NCBI GenBank assembly: GCA_004322535.1
Contig: SCUZ01000064.1
Coordinates: 48,730-112,729 of the forward strand
Length of the DNA stretch: 64,000 nt
Reading direction: 5' to 3'
From: Rugosibacter sp.
GTDB taxonomy: Bacteria; Pseudomonadota; Gammaproteobacteria; Burkholderiales; Rhodocyclaceae
In this document: positions 45,038 to 53,766 of the stretch, one piece after another
How the letters are laid out: every line of letters starts with the position of its first letter
Position numbering within the stretch: position 1 is the first letter of the stretch
Notes under the pieces: generated by a model
Seen by the model: only the letters and a program-made list of their open reading frames with translations
Databases searched by the model: none
What the model was told of the DNA's origin: nothing
Made by a program: the position numbers and the translations under genes

Positions 45038-46129
45038 ATGAACATTAGCCCTACCCAGGACATCATTGCCGAGATTCGCGCTGGTCGCATGGTGATTCTT
45101 GTCGACGAAGAAGACCGTGAAAACGAAGGTGATCTCGTGTGCGCGGCGCAACACGTCACGCCTGAAATGATCAACTTCATGGTCAAGCATGCCCGCGGCC
45201 TGGTCTGCTTGACACTCACCGAAGCGCGCTGCCAGCAACTGGGCCTGTCGCCCATGACGCGCCACAATAAAAGCATGTTCAGCACGGCTTTTACCACCTC
45301 GATCGAAGCGGCAACGGGTGTCACCACCGGCATATCAGCCCACGACCGCGCCCGTACAGTGCAAGTGGCTGTCGCCAAAAACGCCCGCACTGAAGATATT
45401 GTTCAACCGGGCCATATTTTCCCGATCGCCGCCCAGCCTGGCGGCGTACTGGTTCGTGCCGGCCACACCGAAGCGGGTTGCGATCTGGCACACATGGCGG
45501 GTTGTGAGCCCGCAGCCGTTATCTGCGAAATTCTCAAGGATGATGGCAGCATGGCACGGTTGCCTGATCTCCTTGAATTCGCCGCCCAGCATCAACTAAA
45601 AATTGGCACCATACGCGATTTGATTCATTACCGTTCAGAAACTGAAACACTAGTCGAATGCGTAGCTGACAGAGAAATCACCTGCGCTCAGGGCACATTC
45701 AGGCTGCGTGCTTTTATCGACACAACCAGTGGCGACAGCCATCTGGCGCTCTCTCATGGCGAAATTACTGCCGATCAAGAAACCCTTGTGCGGGTGCATG
45801 AAGCCGTGTCTGTGCTGGATTTTCTTGGGGTGCAAAATGCACGACACAGCTTCAGCATTGATTTTGCCTTGCGCCAGATTGCCGCCTCAGACCGCGGCGT
45901 TGTCGTCATGCTGCATCATGCGGAGTCTACCCAGGACATGCTCATGGCACTGCAGGTTGATTCGGCCTCACACAGGACAGGTGGCAAATGGGATCCACGC
46001 TTATATGGCATCGGCGCGCAAATTCTGCGCGAATTAGGCGTGGGCAAAATGCGCTTGATGTCTAACCCACGCAAAATGCCCAGCATGGCAGGCTTTGGCC
46101 TGGAAATCTGCGGGCATTTTGCTCCTTGA
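45038..46129 (+). CDS. ribBX: DHBP synthase with degenerate GTP cyclohydrolase II domain (RibBX)
   Basis: A 363-residue protein. The N-terminal half (to about 200) is an active-looking 3,4-dihydroxy-2-butanone-4-phosphate synthase (VDEEDRENEGDLVCAAQHVTPEMINFMVKHARGLVCL; GHTEAGCDLAHMAG). The C-terminal half aligns with GTP cyclohydrolase II, but its zinc site is gone: HSECLTGD and the CDCG cysteines are replaced in VRVHEAVSVLDFLGVQNARHSFSIDFALRQIA. This is the known RibBX variant. GTP cyclohydrolase II must therefore be encoded elsewhere. It lies 52 bases after ribC, too short a gap for an FMN riboswitch. Confidence 0.9.
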   Translation: MNISPTQDIIAEIRAGRMVILVDEEDRENEGDLVCAAQHVTPEMINFMVKHARGLVCLTLTEARCQQLGLSPMTRHNKSMFSTAFTTSIEAATGVTTGISAHDRARTVQVAVAKNARTEDIVQPGHIFPIAAQPGGVLVRAGHTEAGCDLAHMAGCEPAAVICEILKDDGSMARLPDLLEFAAQHQLKIGTIRDLIHYRSETETLVECVADREITCAQGTFRLRAFIDTTSGDSHLALSHGEITADQETLVRVHEAVSVLDFLGVQNARHSFSIDFALRQIAASDRGVVVMLHHAESTQDMLMALQVDSASHRTGGKWDPRLYGIGAQILRELGVGKMRLMSNPRKMPSMAGFGLEICGHFAP

Positions 46130-46167
46130 TCAAAACAAACTCGTAAGAATCAAGCGAGACACCCACG

Positions 46168-46629
46168 ATGAGTATTCACGAAATAGAACCCCATCTCAAC
46201 GGTCACGGCTTGCGCATCGGCATCGTGCAAAGCCGCTTCAATGAACCCATCGGCGAAGGCTTGCGCTCCGGGTGCCTGGCTGGCTTGGCACAAATGCAGG
46301 TAGCAGAGTCAGATATCACCTATGTCACCGTCCCCGGTGCACTGGAGATTCCCTTGGCGCTGCAGGCACTTGCGCAAAGCGGCAACTTCGATGCACTCGT
46401 TGCGCTCGGCGCCGTGATTCGCGGGGAAACTTATCATTTTGAGATTGTTTCCAACGAATCCGCCCGGGGCATTACCGATGTGCAACTAAACACCGGCGTG
46501 CCAATTGCCAATGCCGTGCTGACCACAGAAAATGATGATCAGGCACTGGCACGCATGGTCCAAAAAGGGACAGAAGCGGCGGTGGCGGCTATTGAAATGG
46601 CGCAACTGTTACGTAGGATAAAAAAATAA
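46168..46629 (+). CDS. ribH: 6,7-dimethyl-8-ribityllumazine synthase
   Basis: A 153-residue subunit that joins the four-carbon DHBP unit to the ribityl pyrimidine. Conserved pieces are [39 protein letters not shown] (catalytic histidine) and [18 protein letters not shown]. Most bacterial forms assemble into pentamers or 60-mers. Its stop shares a base with the nusB start (TAATG), giving tight coupling. Third gene of the riboflavin block. Confidence 0.96.
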   Translation: MSIHEIEPHLNGHGLRIGIVQSRFNEPIGEGLRSGCLAGLAQMQVAESDITYVTVPGALEIPLALQALAQSGNFDALVALGAVIRGETYHFEIVSNESARGITDVQLNTGVPIANAVLTTENDDQALARMVQKGTEAAVAAIEMAQLLRRIKK

Positions 46630-47063
46630 TGAGTAGCAGCAATTCAGCACGACATCGGGCACGCGAATTTGCGGTCCAGGGTTTATACCAAAGACAGGTG
46701 GGCGGCCAGGATGAAGCCGCCATTCAAGTACAAGCCGAAAGCGTGACCGGCTTTCACAAAGCGGATAACGCGCTCTACCTTCAGCTGTTGCATGAAACAC
46801 TGGCTCAAGCAGAAATATTGCAAGCCGATATCACGCCACATATTGCCCGTCCGTGGAATGAAATCTCGCCCATTGAGCGCAGCGTGTTGCTCCTGGGCGC
46901 CTGCGAGTTTCGCTTTCATTTGGAAACCCCTTATCGCGTCATCATTAATGAGTGTGTCGAGCTCACCAAAACCTTTGGCGGCACCGATGGGCACAAGTTT
47001 GTGAATGGCGTACTGGACAAAATGGCTGCGGTGTTGCGCACGGTTGAGGTTCAACAGCGCTAA
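46629..47063 (+). CDS. nusB: Transcription antitermination factor NusB
   Basis: A 144-residue all-helical protein. It opens in RHRAREFAVQGLYQ, with RPWNEISPIERSVLLLGACEFRFHLETPYRVIINECVELTKTFGGTDGHKFVNGVLDK, the classic NusB core. With NusE (S10) it binds boxA RNA and supports rRNA transcription. ribH-nusB-thiL order is standard in proteobacteria. thiL follows after 34 bases. Confidence 0.95.
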   Translation: MSSSNSARHRAREFAVQGLYQRQVGGQDEAAIQVQAESVTGFHKADNALYLQLLHETLAQAEILQADITPHIARPWNEISPIERSVLLLGACEFRFHLETPYRVIINECVELTKTFGGTDGHKFVNGVLDKMAAVLRTVEVQQR

Positions 47064-47084
47064 CCTGCCGCAGAGGAATTTCTC

Positions 47085-47108
47085 ATGCGAATTTCTCATG
47101 CCTTCTGA
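47085..47108 (+). CDS. Seven-codon mini-frame overlapping the thiL start
   Basis: A 13-base tandem duplication (AATTTCTCATGC twice, about 47078-47103) gives two ATGs. The first (47085) has the better ribosome site (GAGG) but is out of frame with thiL and opens a seven-residue frame (MRISHAF) ending in TGA at 47106-47108, eight bases inside thiL. It may be a chance product of the duplication or a coupling leader. Confidence 0.3.
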   Translation: MRISHAF

Positions 47109-48042
47109 GTTCGAGCTGATCCGCCAGTTTTTTGTTCGTCCAACGTCCCATACGCTGCTGGGCGTGGGTGATGATGCGGCATTGATTGCCCCGACACCTG
47201 GCTGTGAGCTCGTCATCTCAACCGACCTGCTCGTAGAAGGCACGCATTTTCTCGGCAACACCGCGCCCTTTGACCTCGGCTGGAAAACCCTGGCCGTCAA
47301 TGTCTCCGACATGGCCGCCATGGGTGCTACACCTCGCTGGGCAACACTGGCCGCCGCATTGCCAGCGCCGACTCTTGATTGGCTCGATGCTTTTTCACGC
47401 GGCTTTTTTGCCTGCGCCGAGGCATTCAAAATCGACCTCATCGGCGGCGACACCACCCGTGGACCACGGGCCTTTTGCGTCACGATCATGGGTGAGGTCC
47501 CTGCTGGACAGGCACTGCTGCGCAGTGGTGCGCAAGTGGGCGACTCGATCTGGGTCTCTGGCACCCCCGGACGCGCAGCCCTCGGATTAGCCCATTTACA
47601 AGGCCGCATAACGCTTGCCGAACCGCAGCTGGATCAATGCCTGGCAGCCCTGCATCGCCCGCAACCACGGGTGGTGCTTGGCTTGGCATTGCGTGGCTTG
47701 GCCACTGCGGCGATTGATGTTTCCGATGGTTTACTCGCTGATCTCGGGCACATCCTGACAGCCTCGCACTGCGTAGCAAAGCTCCATATACCGCATCTGC
47801 CGCCCGCCGGATTAGCGCGCGATTGTTATCTTTCGGGAGGCGATGATTACGAACTGATTTTCACGCTTCCCGCAGCGCATCGCCCCTTCATGGCCACCTT
47901 GGCGGTTGAGATCGATTTACCGCTCACCTGCATTGGCGCTATTACCTCCCCTGTGCCAAACACATCAGACAGGTTTGTTATTCACGATGACCAGGGATTA
48001 CCCATTACCCCAACGCGCCACGGTTTTGACCATTTCCTTTAA
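47098..48042 (+). CDS. thiL: Thiamine-monophosphate kinase
   Basis: A 314-residue kinase that phosphorylates thiamine phosphate to the active diphosphate. The opening is SEFELIRQFFVRP, the metal/ATP site LLGVGDDAALIAPTPGCELVISTDLLVEGTHFL, and later motifs are AVNVSDMAAMGATPRWATLAAALP, IGGDTTRG and AAIDVSDGLLADLGHIL. ATG 47098 gives the usual start but is preceded by a duplicated ATG in another frame. A-L-P-A-P-T-L near residue 90 is encoded by a repeat copy. pgpA follows after 14 bases. Confidence 0.95.
   Translation: MPSEFELIRQFFVRPTSHTLLGVGDDAALIAPTPGCELVISTDLLVEGTHFLGNTAPFDLGWKTLAVNVSDMAAMGATPRWATLAAALPAPTLDWLDAFSRGFFACAEAFKIDLIGGDTTRGPRAFCVTIMGEVPAGQALLRSGAQVGDSIWVSGTPGRAALGLAHLQGRITLAEPQLDQCLAALHRPQPRVVLGLALRGLATAAIDVSDGLLADLGHILTASHCVAKLHIPHLPPAGLARDCYLSGGDDYELIFTLPAAHRPFMATLAVEIDLPLTCIGAITSPVPNTSDRFVIHDDQGLPITPTRHGFDHFL
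47352..47376 (-). repeat. Dispersed 25-bp repeat, copy 12 (inside thiL, antisense)
   Basis: Three mismatches from the consensus. Read on the coding strand as A-A-L-P-A-P-T-L, the same frame as the dsbD copy. Confidence 0.7.
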
Positions 48043-48056
48043 TTTTTCTAACGCCC

Positions 48057-48560
48057 ATGTTCCTGCCCGCCCCACCGTTTAAATTTCTTTTTCAGCACCC
48101 TGCGCATCTCCTCGCCTGTGGTTTCGGCAGCGGGCTTTCCGGTTTTGCCCCCGGCACGGCAGGAACCGCTTTTGCCTGGGTCACCTATGCCATGTTGCGC
48201 GGACAAATGCCCAGTGACCTGGTATTCGCGCTGTTTCTTGTGCTCGCCTTCGGAATCGGTATTTCTGCCTGCCACATTACAGGACGCGATCTCGGTGTAG
48301 TTGATCATGGGGCCATCGTGTGGGATGAAATCGTGCCATTCTGGGCCGTGCTGTTATTCGCACCCACCAGTTTTTGGTGGCAATTAACGGCTTTTCTGGG
48401 CTTCCGTTTTTATGATGTTGTCAAACCCCAGCCCGCACGCTATTTCGATACCCACGTTAAAAACGGCTTCGGGGTAATGATGGACGATGCCATTGCAGCG
48501 AGCTACACCATACTCACCTTGGCTGTGGCCAAGACTCTGCTGACTTCCTCGGGGTATTAG
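48057..48560 (+). CDS. pgpA: Phosphatidylglycerophosphatase A
   Basis: A 167-residue inner-membrane phosphatase that converts phosphatidylglycerophosphate to phosphatidylglycerol. It opens in CGFGSGLSGFAPGTAGTAFAW, with acidic residues in VDHGAIVWDEIVPFW, then FRFYDVVKPQPARYFDTHVKNGFGVMMDDAIAA. Four hydrophobic helices are visible. pncC starts two bases after its stop. Confidence 0.95.
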   Translation: MFLPAPPFKFLFQHPAHLLACGFGSGLSGFAPGTAGTAFAWVTYAMLRGQMPSDLVFALFLVLAFGIGISACHITGRDLGVVDHGAIVWDEIVPFWAVLLFAPTSFWWQLTAFLGFRFYDVVKPQPARYFDTHVKNGFGVMMDDAIAASYTILTLAVAKTLLTSSGY

Positions 48561-48562
48561 CC

Positions 48563-49060
48563 ATGGATCCGGAGCTTGCCGCCTTGTCCCTGGCGATCGG
48601 TCAAGCCGCCATGACCCGCATTGCTACTATTGCCACGGCAGAATCCTGTACCGGCGGCTGGGCAGCGCAAGTCATTACGCATACCGCAGGCAGTTCCGCA
48701 TGGTTCGACCGCGGGTTTATCACTTATTCCAACGCCGCCAAAAGTGACATGCTAGGCGTACAAGACCAGACGCTTGCCACCCACGGGGCGGTCAGTGAAG
48801 CCACAGCGCGAGAAATGGCGCTGGGTGCCTTAATGCATTCTTCCGCGTCCCACGCGCTAGCAATTACCGGCATTGCCGGCCCGGCAGGCGGGTCTGCCGC
48901 CAAGCCGATCGGCACCATCTGTTTTGCCTGGTGTTGTGCAGGGCAACCACCCTCTGCTGAAACCCTGTGTTTTTCAGGTGACCGTGAAGCCATTCGCCGC
49001 CAGGCGGTGATTCATGCGCTTAACGGATTACTTGCTCGCTTGGTTGAAAGCCCACAGTAA
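48563..49060 (+). CDS. pncC: CinA-type nicotinamide-nucleotide amidohydrolase
   Basis: A 165-residue deamidase that converts NMN to nicotinate mononucleotide for NAD recycling. The motif is IATAESCTGGWAAQVITHTAGSSAWFDRGFITYSNAAK, then ATREMALGAL and ITGIAGPAGGSAAKPIGTICFAW. It is the stand-alone form without the N-terminal CinA domain. It ends the riboflavin-thiamine block; recA begins 63 bases downstream. Confidence 0.94.
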   Translation: MDPELAALSLAIGQAAMTRIATIATAESCTGGWAAQVITHTAGSSAWFDRGFITYSNAAKSDMLGVQDQTLATHGAVSEATAREMALGALMHSSASHALAITGIAGPAGGSAAKPIGTICFAWCCAGQPPSAETLCFSGDREAIRRQAVIHALNGLLARLVESPQ

Positions 49061-49123
49061 GCCAAGTCGGCAAAAACTATGCCATCCATGCCATAATCAA
49101 AACTATCTACTAGGACAGAACTC

Positions 49124-50152
49124 ATGGACGAAAATAAAAGCAAAGCACTTCAAGCCGCACTAGCCCAGATTGAAAAACAGTTTGGCAAAGGCTCAATCAT
49201 GAAAATGGGCGAAGGCAATGTCAGCGATGACATTCAAACCGTCTCGACAGGCTCTCTGGGACTGGATATTGCCTTGGGCATCGGCGGTTTGCCGCGGGGT
49301 CGCGTCGTTGAAATTTATGGCCCGGAGTCTTCCGGCAAAACTACCTTATGCTTGCACGTGGTGGCTGAAATTCAGAAAGCGGGTGGGGTTGCTGCCTATA
49401 TCGATGCAGAAAATGCACTCGACCCCGGCTATGCCGCCAAGCTTGGCGTGAATGTTCCCGACATGCTGATCTCGCAACCCGATACGGGCGAACAGGGTCT
49501 GGAAATCGCTGACATGCTGGTTCGTTCCGGTGGCGTCGATCTTGTGGTCATTGATTCGGTCGCCGCACTCACGCCCCGCGCTGAAATCGAAGGCGAAATG
49601 GGTGACCAACTGCCGGGCCTGCAAGCACGGCTGATGTCGCAAGCCTTGCGCAAGCTGACATCGAACATCAAGCGCACCAATACGCTGGTTATTTTCATCA
49701 ACCAGATCCGCATGAAGATCGGCGTCATGTTTGGCAGCCCCGAAACAACCACTGGTGGCAATGCGCTCAAGTTTTATGCCTCGGTACGAATGGATATCCG
49801 ACGCACTGGCGCCATCAAAAAAGGTGACGAGGTGATTGGTAACGAAACCCGCGTCAAAGTGGTCAAGAACAAGGTGGCACCCCCATTTCGCGAAGCACAT
49901 TTCGACATTCTCTACGGGGAAGGCATTTCACGCGAAGGCGAAATCGTCGAACTGGGTGTTGTGCACAAGATCGTCGAAAAATCCGGTGCCTGGTATGCGT
50001 ATAACGGCGAAAAAATTGGTCAAGGCAAAGACAACGCACGCGATTTTCTGCGTGAACGCCCCCAGCTTGCCACTGAGATTGAAAACAAAGTGCGCGCGGC
50101 CGTTGGTGTTGTCGGACTCAGCACCTCCCCGAGCACCCCAGCGGCCGAGTAA
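49124..50152 (+). CDS. recA: Recombinase RecA
   Basis: A 342-residue recombination and SOS protein. Walker A is [10 protein letters not shown], Walker B is [14 protein letters not shown], the L1/L2 loops are in [20 protein letters not shown] and [37 protein letters not shown]. The start ATG has AGGACAG upstream. I see no LexA-type CTGT-N8-ACAG site in the 63-base gap or near upstream, so SOS control is not evident from the sequence. recX follows 5 bases after. Confidence 0.97.
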   Translation: MDENKSKALQAALAQIEKQFGKGSIMKMGEGNVSDDIQTVSTGSLGLDIALGIGGLPRGRVVEIYGPESSGKTTLCLHVVAEIQKAGGVAAYIDAENALDPGYAAKLGVNVPDMLISQPDTGEQGLEIADMLVRSGGVDLVVIDSVAALTPRAEIEGEMGDQLPGLQARLMSQALRKLTSNIKRTNTLVIFINQIRMKIGVMFGSPETTTGGNALKFYASVRMDIRRTGAIKKGDEVIGNETRVKVVKNKVAPPFREAHFDILYGEGISREGEIVELGVVHKIVEKSGAWYAYNGEKIGQGKDNARDFLRERPQLATEIENKVRAAVGVVGLSTSPSTPAAE

Positions 50153-50157
50153 TTCGT

Positions 50158-50646
50158 TTGAATGCACTACGCAGCCGGGCGATCAGACTTCTCGCTCGGC
50201 GCGAACATACCCGTGCTGAACTCGCCAATAAGTTGGCGGCGCACGGAACACAGGAAGAAATTAACGCCGTGATTGCTGAACTCCAAGCTTGCTATCTTCA
50301 ATCGGATGCCCGCTTCGCGGAAAGCTATGTGCGTTCCCAAGCTCCCCGTTTGGGCATCTTGCGCCTGCGACATAACATGTTAACCAAAGGTCTTGACCGC
50401 GAATTAGTCGAATCGCTTCTCGTAGCTGCCGATATGCCAGACGATCTGGTGCGCGCCCGCAGCCTTTGGAGCAGAAGGTTTGGGGCAGTCCCCGCCAATC
50501 CCAAAGAATGGGCACGTCAAGCCCGTTTTCTGCAAGCCCGGGGGTTTGCCAGCGATACAGTTCGGCGCCTGCTCAAAGACCCTTTGGGTGGAGTTGAAGC
50601 CCCGTTGGTGGAAGAGAAATTTTCTTCGGGAGAAGAAGGCGCATGA
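50158..50646 (+). CDS. recX: Regulatory protein RecX
   Basis: A 162-residue RecA modulator with three-helix repeats: [54 protein letters not shown], then [18 protein letters not shown] and [24 protein letters not shown]. It limits RecA filament growth. TTG start. The lptB ATG overlaps its stop (ATGA). Adjacent recA-recX is standard. Confidence 0.93.
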   Translation: MNALRSRAIRLLARREHTRAELANKLAAHGTQEEINAVIAELQACYLQSDARFAESYVRSQAPRLGILRLRHNMLTKGLDRELVESLLVAADMPDDLVRARSLWSRRFGAVPANPKEWARQARFLQARGFASDTVRRLLKDPLGGVEAPLVEEKFSSGEEGA

Positions 50647-51410
50647 CAGCTGGAACCACAACTCTGTCAGCGCATAACCTGCGCAAAAAATATAAATCAC
50701 GCACCGTCGTAACAGACGTTTCGTTTGAAGTCGCTGCCGGAGAAGTTGTTGGCCTACTCGGCCCTAACGGCGCAGGAAAAACTACCTGTTTTTACATGGT
50801 CGTCGGTTTGGTCGCCGCTGATGGGGGCGAAATTCGCATTGATAGTAATGAAAGCGAAGGCAAAAAAGGCGTGGAACATAACCGGCTAACCCATATGCCG
50901 ATTCATCAACGTGCGCGCCTCGGCCTCTCTTATTTGCCGCAAGAAAATTCGGTCTTTAGAAAACTGACCGTAGATGAAAATATCCGTGCGGTGCTCGAGC
51001 TGCAAGATCTTGAAAAAGAAGAAATCGATGACCGACTACAAGTTTTACTAGAAGAATTACACATTACTCATATTCGTAAAAGCTTGGCAATTTCTCTTTC
51101 GGGTGGCGAACGACGACGGGTTGAAATAGCGCGTGCGTTAGCTACCCGCCCACGCTTTATCCTTTTAGATGAACCCTTTGCTGGCGTTGATCCCATCGCG
51201 GTAGTTGATATTCAATTCATTATTCGCTTTCTGAAAGAACGTGGTATTGGTGTTTTGATTACTGATCACAATGTGCGTGAAACCTTGGGTATTTGTGATC
51301 GCGCCACCATTATTAACGATGGGCTCGTGCTAGCTGCTGGACATCCCGCCGAGATTGTTGATAATGAAAACGTGCGCCGCATTTATCTCGGCGAGCACTT
51401 CAGAATGTGA
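50643..51410 (+). CDS. lptB: LPS export ABC transporter ATP-binding protein
   Basis: A 255-residue ATPase that powers lipopolysaccharide transport with LptF and LptG. Walker A is [20 protein letters not shown], signature is [16 protein letters not shown], Walker B is [20 protein letters not shown], and the switch histidine is in [11 protein letters not shown]. The [15 protein letters not shown] stretch is typical of LptB. It precedes rpoN with overlapping stop and start, the usual proteobacterial order; lptA and lptC, usually just upstream, are replaced here by recX. Confidence 0.95.
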   Translation: MTAGTTTLSAHNLRKKYKSRTVVTDVSFEVAAGEVVGLLGPNGAGKTTCFYMVVGLVAADGGEIRIDSNESEGKKGVEHNRLTHMPIHQRARLGLSYLPQENSVFRKLTVDENIRAVLELQDLEKEEIDDRLQVLLEELHITHIRKSLAISLSGGERRRVEIARALATRPRFILLDEPFAGVDPIAVVDIQFIIRFLKERGIGVLITDHNVRETLGICDRATIINDGLVLAAGHPAEIVDNENVRRIYLGEHFRM

Positions 51411-52864
51411 TGAAACAATCACTCCAACTTAAAGTTTCGCAGCACCTGACGTTGACGCCTCAGTTACAACAGGCCATTCGTCTACTGCAACTCTCGACAC
51501 TTGAGCTCAACGCGGAAATTGACCAAGCCCTGCAAGAAAACCCCTTGCTGGAACGTATTGAATCCGATCAACAAACCTACACTTCATCACTGGATCTCCC
51601 CACGCCCGCGTCCACCGCGTCCGAAACACCCGGAACAAGTGAGTCTTTTGAAGAGCCTGCCGAATTCGGCAGCCGTGACGAAGAAGGCTGGGGCATTGAG
51701 TTTTCCAGTAACACTGGCCCGCGCGACCCTAACGATGATGACCTCGATAGTGGTGAAACTCAAACTGCCAGCATGAGCCTGCAAGAACACCTTAATACAC
51801 AACTCATGATGTCGCCCCTGTCTGATCGCGAACGTGTGCTCACGGCTTTGCTGATTGAATCCCTGAATGATGATGGCTATCTCATGCAGTCACTTGATGA
51901 TTTGCTGGAGCTATTTCCAAAAGAAGAAACGAATCACGAAACACTGCGCGCAGAACTGGCCAGCGCGCTGTGTCACGTACAAAATTTTGACCCGCCTGGT
52001 GTCGGCGCCCGCAGCGCTAAAGAATGCCTCACCTTGCAACTAAACAACCTGCGGCCATCCCCCGAAGGCCAGCTGGCGCTAAGCATTGTTGCAAACCACC
52101 TGGACCACTTGGCGGCGCATGATTTTCTCCGCATCAAAAAATCTCTGCGTTGTTCCGACGACGAATTACGTCTAGCGCAAGAACTCATTTGCTCGCTCAA
52201 TCCACATCCCGGATCGCAATTTTCTGCACTGGATATACGCTACGTGATTCCTGATGTCACCGTAAAAAAAGTGCGGAAAGAATGGGTGGTGACGCTTAAC
52301 AACGAGGCCATGCCAAGGCTGCGCATCAACAAGCTTTATGCCGATATTTTGCGGGGGACCAGCAACGGCACAGGCAGTTCGGCCGGGCTAGCGGCTCAGT
52401 TGCAAGAAGCCAAATGGCTGATTAAAAATGTGCAACAACGGTTTGATACCATTTTGCGAGTATCGCAAGCCATCGTTGATCGTCAGCGCGCCTTCTTTGA
52501 GCATGGCGCCGTTGCCATGCGCCCATTAGTCCTGCGCGAAATAGCAGAAGCCGTCAATCTGCATGAATCAACGATTTCCCGCGTGACCACCCAGAAATAT
52601 CTGGCAAGTCCGCGCGGCGTTTATGAGCTTAAATACTTTTTTGGCAGCCATGTCGCCACAGATTCTGGCGGCGCGGCGTCAAGCACTGCAATACGTGCAC
52701 TGATCAAGCAACTGGTCAGTTCCGAGGACGGCAAAAAACCCCTCTCGGATGCGCGTATTGCGGATATTCTGGGCGAGCAAGGGATCGTCGTAGCACGCCG
52801 CACCGTAGCAAAGTATCGAGAATTGTTACACATCCCGCCCGTCAATCTCAGAAAAAGTCTCTGA
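51410..52864 (+). CDS. rpoN: RNA polymerase sigma-54 factor
   Basis: A sigma factor of about 484 residues for enhancer-dependent promoters, often nitrogen genes. Region I is [21 protein letters not shown], region II is acidic (about 60-115), and the core-binding and DNA-binding parts include LHESTISRVTTQKYLASPRGVYELKYFF and the RpoN box ARRTVAKYRE. ATG 51410 matches the canonical start; a GTG one codon upstream is less likely. hpf, ptsN and hprK follow, as in most proteobacteria. Confidence 0.97.
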   Translation: MKQSLQLKVSQHLTLTPQLQQAIRLLQLSTLELNAEIDQALQENPLLERIESDQQTYTSSLDLPTPASTASETPGTSESFEEPAEFGSRDEEGWGIEFSSNTGPRDPNDDDLDSGETQTASMSLQEHLNTQLMMSPLSDRERVLTALLIESLNDDGYLMQSLDDLLELFPKEETNHETLRAELASALCHVQNFDPPGVGARSAKECLTLQLNNLRPSPEGQLALSIVANHLDHLAAHDFLRIKKSLRCSDDELRLAQELICSLNPHPGSQFSALDIRYVIPDVTVKKVRKEWVVTLNNEAMPRLRINKLYADILRGTSNGTGSSAGLAAQLQEAKWLIKNVQQRFDTILRVSQAIVDRQRAFFEHGAVAMRPLVLREIAEAVNLHESTISRVTTQKYLASPRGVYELKYFFGSHVATDSGGAASSTAIRALIKQLVSSEDGKKPLSDARIADILGEQGIVVARRTVAKYRELLHIPPVNLRKSL

Positions 52865-52888
52865 GCAACCCACTGACAAGGAAATTAT

Positions 52889-53221
52889 ATGAACCTCAAT
52901 CTCACCGGTCATCATGTTGAAATTACCCCCGCCCTGCGTGACTATGTCAATTTGAAGCTGGATCGGGTGGTCCGCCATTTTGATCATGTCACCAGCACGC
53001 ATGTCATCCTTTCCGTGGACAAGCTGCAACAGAAAGCTGAAGTGACGCTGCACGTCAAAGGCAGGGATATTCATGCTGATGCAACGGATATCGATCTTTA
53101 TGCAGCCATTGACCAGCTAGCCGACAAACTGAATCGTCAGATCGTCAAACACAAAGAAAAAATCTCTACACACCACCGCGACAAGCAGGTGGATATAAGT
53201 AACCCCACAAATAACCCTTAA
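52889..53221 (+). CDS. hpf: Ribosome hibernation-promoting factor
   Basis: A 110-residue protein of the HPF/YfiA family that binds the 30S decoding site in stationary phase. MNLNLTGHHVEITPALRDYVNLKLDRVVRHFDHV, VILSVDKLQQKAEVTLHVKGRDIHADATDIDLYAAIDQLADKLNRQIVKHKEK is the full short-form domain. Ribosome site AAGGAAA upstream. Lies between rpoN and ptsN, the usual place. Confidence 0.94.
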   Translation: MNLNLTGHHVEITPALRDYVNLKLDRVVRHFDHVTSTHVILSVDKLQQKAEVTLHVKGRDIHADATDIDLYAAIDQLADKLNRQIVKHKEKISTHHRDKQVDISNPTNNP

Positions 53222-53307
53222 TCCACTGCCCCCGCCGCACGATATACTCCGCGCCGCTGCTGGTAAGCATCTGAAAAGTACCCGATAATTTTCCCGCGCA
53301 TCCCTTC

Positions 53308-53766
53308 ATGAATCACATAGCCAACCTGCTGTCTCTTGATAATGTTGTCGCCGCGCTTGATGCAAGCAGCAAGAAGCGCGTCTTTGAAGATGCCGGCATT
53401 CTTTTCGAGAATCATCAGGGCATTGCGCGCAGCGTAGTATATGAAGCCCTTTTTGCGCGGGAAAAACTCGGCTCCACAGGCCTTGGGCAAGGCGTCGCCA
53501 TACCGCATGGACGCATCAAGGGGCTCAAAAAACCACTGGGTGCATTTTTTCGCCTGGAAGCGCCTGTGCAATTCGAGGCGCCTGACGGCAAACCCGTCAG
53601 CCATATCTTTGTACTGCTCGTGCCGGAAGCCGCCAACGAGCAGCACCTGCAATTGCTATCAGAACTCGCGCAAATGTTTTCCAACCGCACCTTTCGTGAA
53701 CAACTCGCCAGTGCACCCGATACTGCAACTTTGCATAGCCTGTTTGCCAAATGGAACGCCAACTAA
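53308..53766 (+). CDS. ptsN: Nitrogen PTS EIIA component
   Basis: A 152-residue PTS IIA protein. The phosphorylated histidine is in GQGVAIPHGRIKGLKKPLGAF. It regulates potassium transport and nitrogen/carbon responses rather than sugar uptake. It opens in NHIANLLSLDNVVAALDASSKKRVFEDAG. hprK overlaps its 3' end by 16 bases, linking it to HPr kinase control as in other betaproteobacteria. Confidence 0.95.
   Translation: MNHIANLLSLDNVVAALDASSKKRVFEDAGILFENHQGIARSVVYEALFAREKLGSTGLGQGVAIPHGRIKGLKKPLGAFFRLEAPVQFEAPDGKPVSHIFVLLVPEAANEQHLQLLSELAQMFSNRTFREQLASAPDTATLHSLFAKWNAN

Noticed and set aside
46683-47609. 308-codon antisense frame across nusB and thiL
   Set aside because: Both real genes are conserved on the plus strand.
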